A stretch of 7,462 nt of DNA from Gammaproteobacteria bacterium (GTDB lineage: Bacteria > Pseudomonadota > Gammaproteobacteria > Pseudomonadales > Pseudohongiellaceae): the NCBI GenBank assembly GCA_016762975.1, contig JAESUV010000176.1, forward strand, positions 1,132 through 8,593, given 5' to 3'. Shown piece by piece: positions 7,041 through 7,462 of this stretch. The translations under genes and the position numbers were made by a program. The notes below the pieces were generated by a model, which worked only from the letters and a program-made list of their open reading frames with translations, was not told the DNA's origin and did no database searches. Each line of letters opens with the position of its first letter. The stretch's first letter is position 1.

Positions 7041-7061
7041 CTAGTCACGGCCGCCAATCCT

Positions 7062-7090
7062 TTGCGCCGTTTCTGAGAGGGGACTATAGT
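7062..7090 (+). promoter_or_regulatory. Candidate promoter for the EamA-type transporter gene
   Basis: TTGCGC (7062-7067), 17 bases, then TATAGT (7085-7090), a 5/6 match to the -10 consensus with ideal spacing but a weak -35. Transcription would start near 7097, about 74 bases before the ATG at 7171. Confidence 0.3.
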
Positions 7091-7110
7091 AAGTAAATTC
7101 GAGTAAGCAA
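7083..7110 (-). promoter_or_regulatory. Candidate promoter for the symporter-bauA-mmsA operon
   Basis: On the minus strand TTGCTT (plus-strand 7105-7110), 16 bases, then TATAGT (7083-7088). The -10 is part of the palindrome ACTATAGT (7083-7090), so the same eight bases could serve the divergent gene. Transcription would begin near 7076, leaving a leader of about 130 bases. The -35 matches consensus at only three positions. Confidence 0.3.
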
Positions 7111-7133
7111 CTCGTTGTATCGGTTTAGAACCG
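7100..7133. repeat. Two adjacent small inverted repeats in the divergent control region
   Basis: CGAGT-AAGCA-ACTCG at 7100-7114 and CGGTT-TAG-AACCG at 7121-7133 are both perfect 5-bp palindromic arms. The first overlaps the candidate -35 of the minus-strand operon. Their location between two divergent transporter genes suits operator sites, but no regulator gene is present in the window to link them to. Confidence 0.3.
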
Positions 7134-7170
7134 CGACTGAAAACAGGCTCATAGTCTTGAAATTTCTTCG

Positions 7171-7462
7171 ATGTCAGCGCTAGTCCTTTCAGCCGTCTTG
7201 TTTGCGGCTCTGCTTCACGCTACCTGGAACGCCATGATCAAAGTCAGTGGCGACAGGCTCATCATCATGGGCGTGACCACGGCCACAACCTCGGTGCTGG
7301 CTCTACCGATTCTTTTCTACCTACCTTTGCCAGCACCTGAAAGCTGGCCTTTGCTGATTTTATCCGCCTGCGTACATACCTTTTATATGTTGGTACTTGT
7401 CAGGGCATATGATCTCGGAGACTTCGCTCAGGTTTATCCACTCTCACGCGGATCGGCGCCGC
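7171..7462 (+). CDS. EamA/DMT-superfamily transporter, N-terminal part only
   Basis: The frame from the ATG at 7171 stays open for 97 codons to the right edge, so only the N-terminus is seen. It has hydrophobic segments at about 3-18, 31-51 and 59-79, and motifs typical of the drug/metabolite transporter superfamily: LLHATWNAMIK (14-24) near the first helix, and the RAYDLGDFAQVYPLSRGSAP run (78-97) after the third. Complete relatives have about 280-300 residues and ten helices and move small metabolites across the inner membrane, often as exporters. The substrate cannot be told. An in-frame stop at 7138 and no other standard start codon between fix the ATG at 7171. No Shine-Dalgarno is visible before it. 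It is divergent from the symporter operon. Confidence 0.85.
   Translation, partial: MSALVLSAVLFAALLHATWNAMIKVSGDRLIIMGVTTATTSVLALPILFYLPLPAPESWPLLILSACVHTFYMLVLVRAYDLGDFAQVYPLSRGSAP

Overview
The window looks like chromosomal DNA of a gammaproteobacterium, probably a marine or other free-living heterotroph. This is inferred from the close, full-length resemblance of the aminotransferase and dehydrogenase to Pseudomonas-type enzymes, clear Shine-Dalgarno sites, a base composition near 50% GC (judged by eye), a classic lipoprotein signal and a secreted M28 peptidase. No mobile element, phage gene, rRNA, tRNA or CRISPR array is visible. The sequence alone does not fix the species.

Layout from left to right: (1) bases 1-1231, minus strand, an exported zinc M28-family peptidase whose C-terminus is cut by the left edge; (2) 1232-1544, a divergent intergenic region with short inverted repeats and no convincing promoter; (3) 1545-1943, plus strand, a stand-alone response-regulator receiver domain; (4) 1988-2431, minus strand, a small lipoprotein of unknown function with an acidic Dx[D]x[D]G loop; (5) 2526-6947, minus strand, a tight three-gene operon read right to left as sodium:solute symporter, beta-alanine:pyruvate aminotransferase, (methyl)malonate-semialdehyde dehydrogenase; (6) 6948-7170, a divergent regulatory region with several small inverted repeats and a palindromic -10-like element; (7) 7171-7462, plus strand, the N-terminal part of an EamA/DMT-type transporter cut by the right edge.

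The core of the window is a complete route for beta-alanine (or a similar omega-amino acid). The symporter would bring the amino acid in with sodium. The PLP aminotransferase would move its amino group to pyruvate, giving alanine and malonate semialdehyde. The CoA-acylating dehydrogenase would convert that aldehyde to acetyl-CoA, CO2 and NADH. The 35-bp gap between the first two genes and the 14-bp overlap between the second and third support co-transcription and translational coupling. The enzyme assignments are strong; the transporter substrate is inferred from context. No regulator gene for the operon lies inside the window. I see no clearly new system here. The items most worth a second look are the symporter's altered sodium-site motif, the unassigned lipoprotein, the orphan receiver and the divergent control region.
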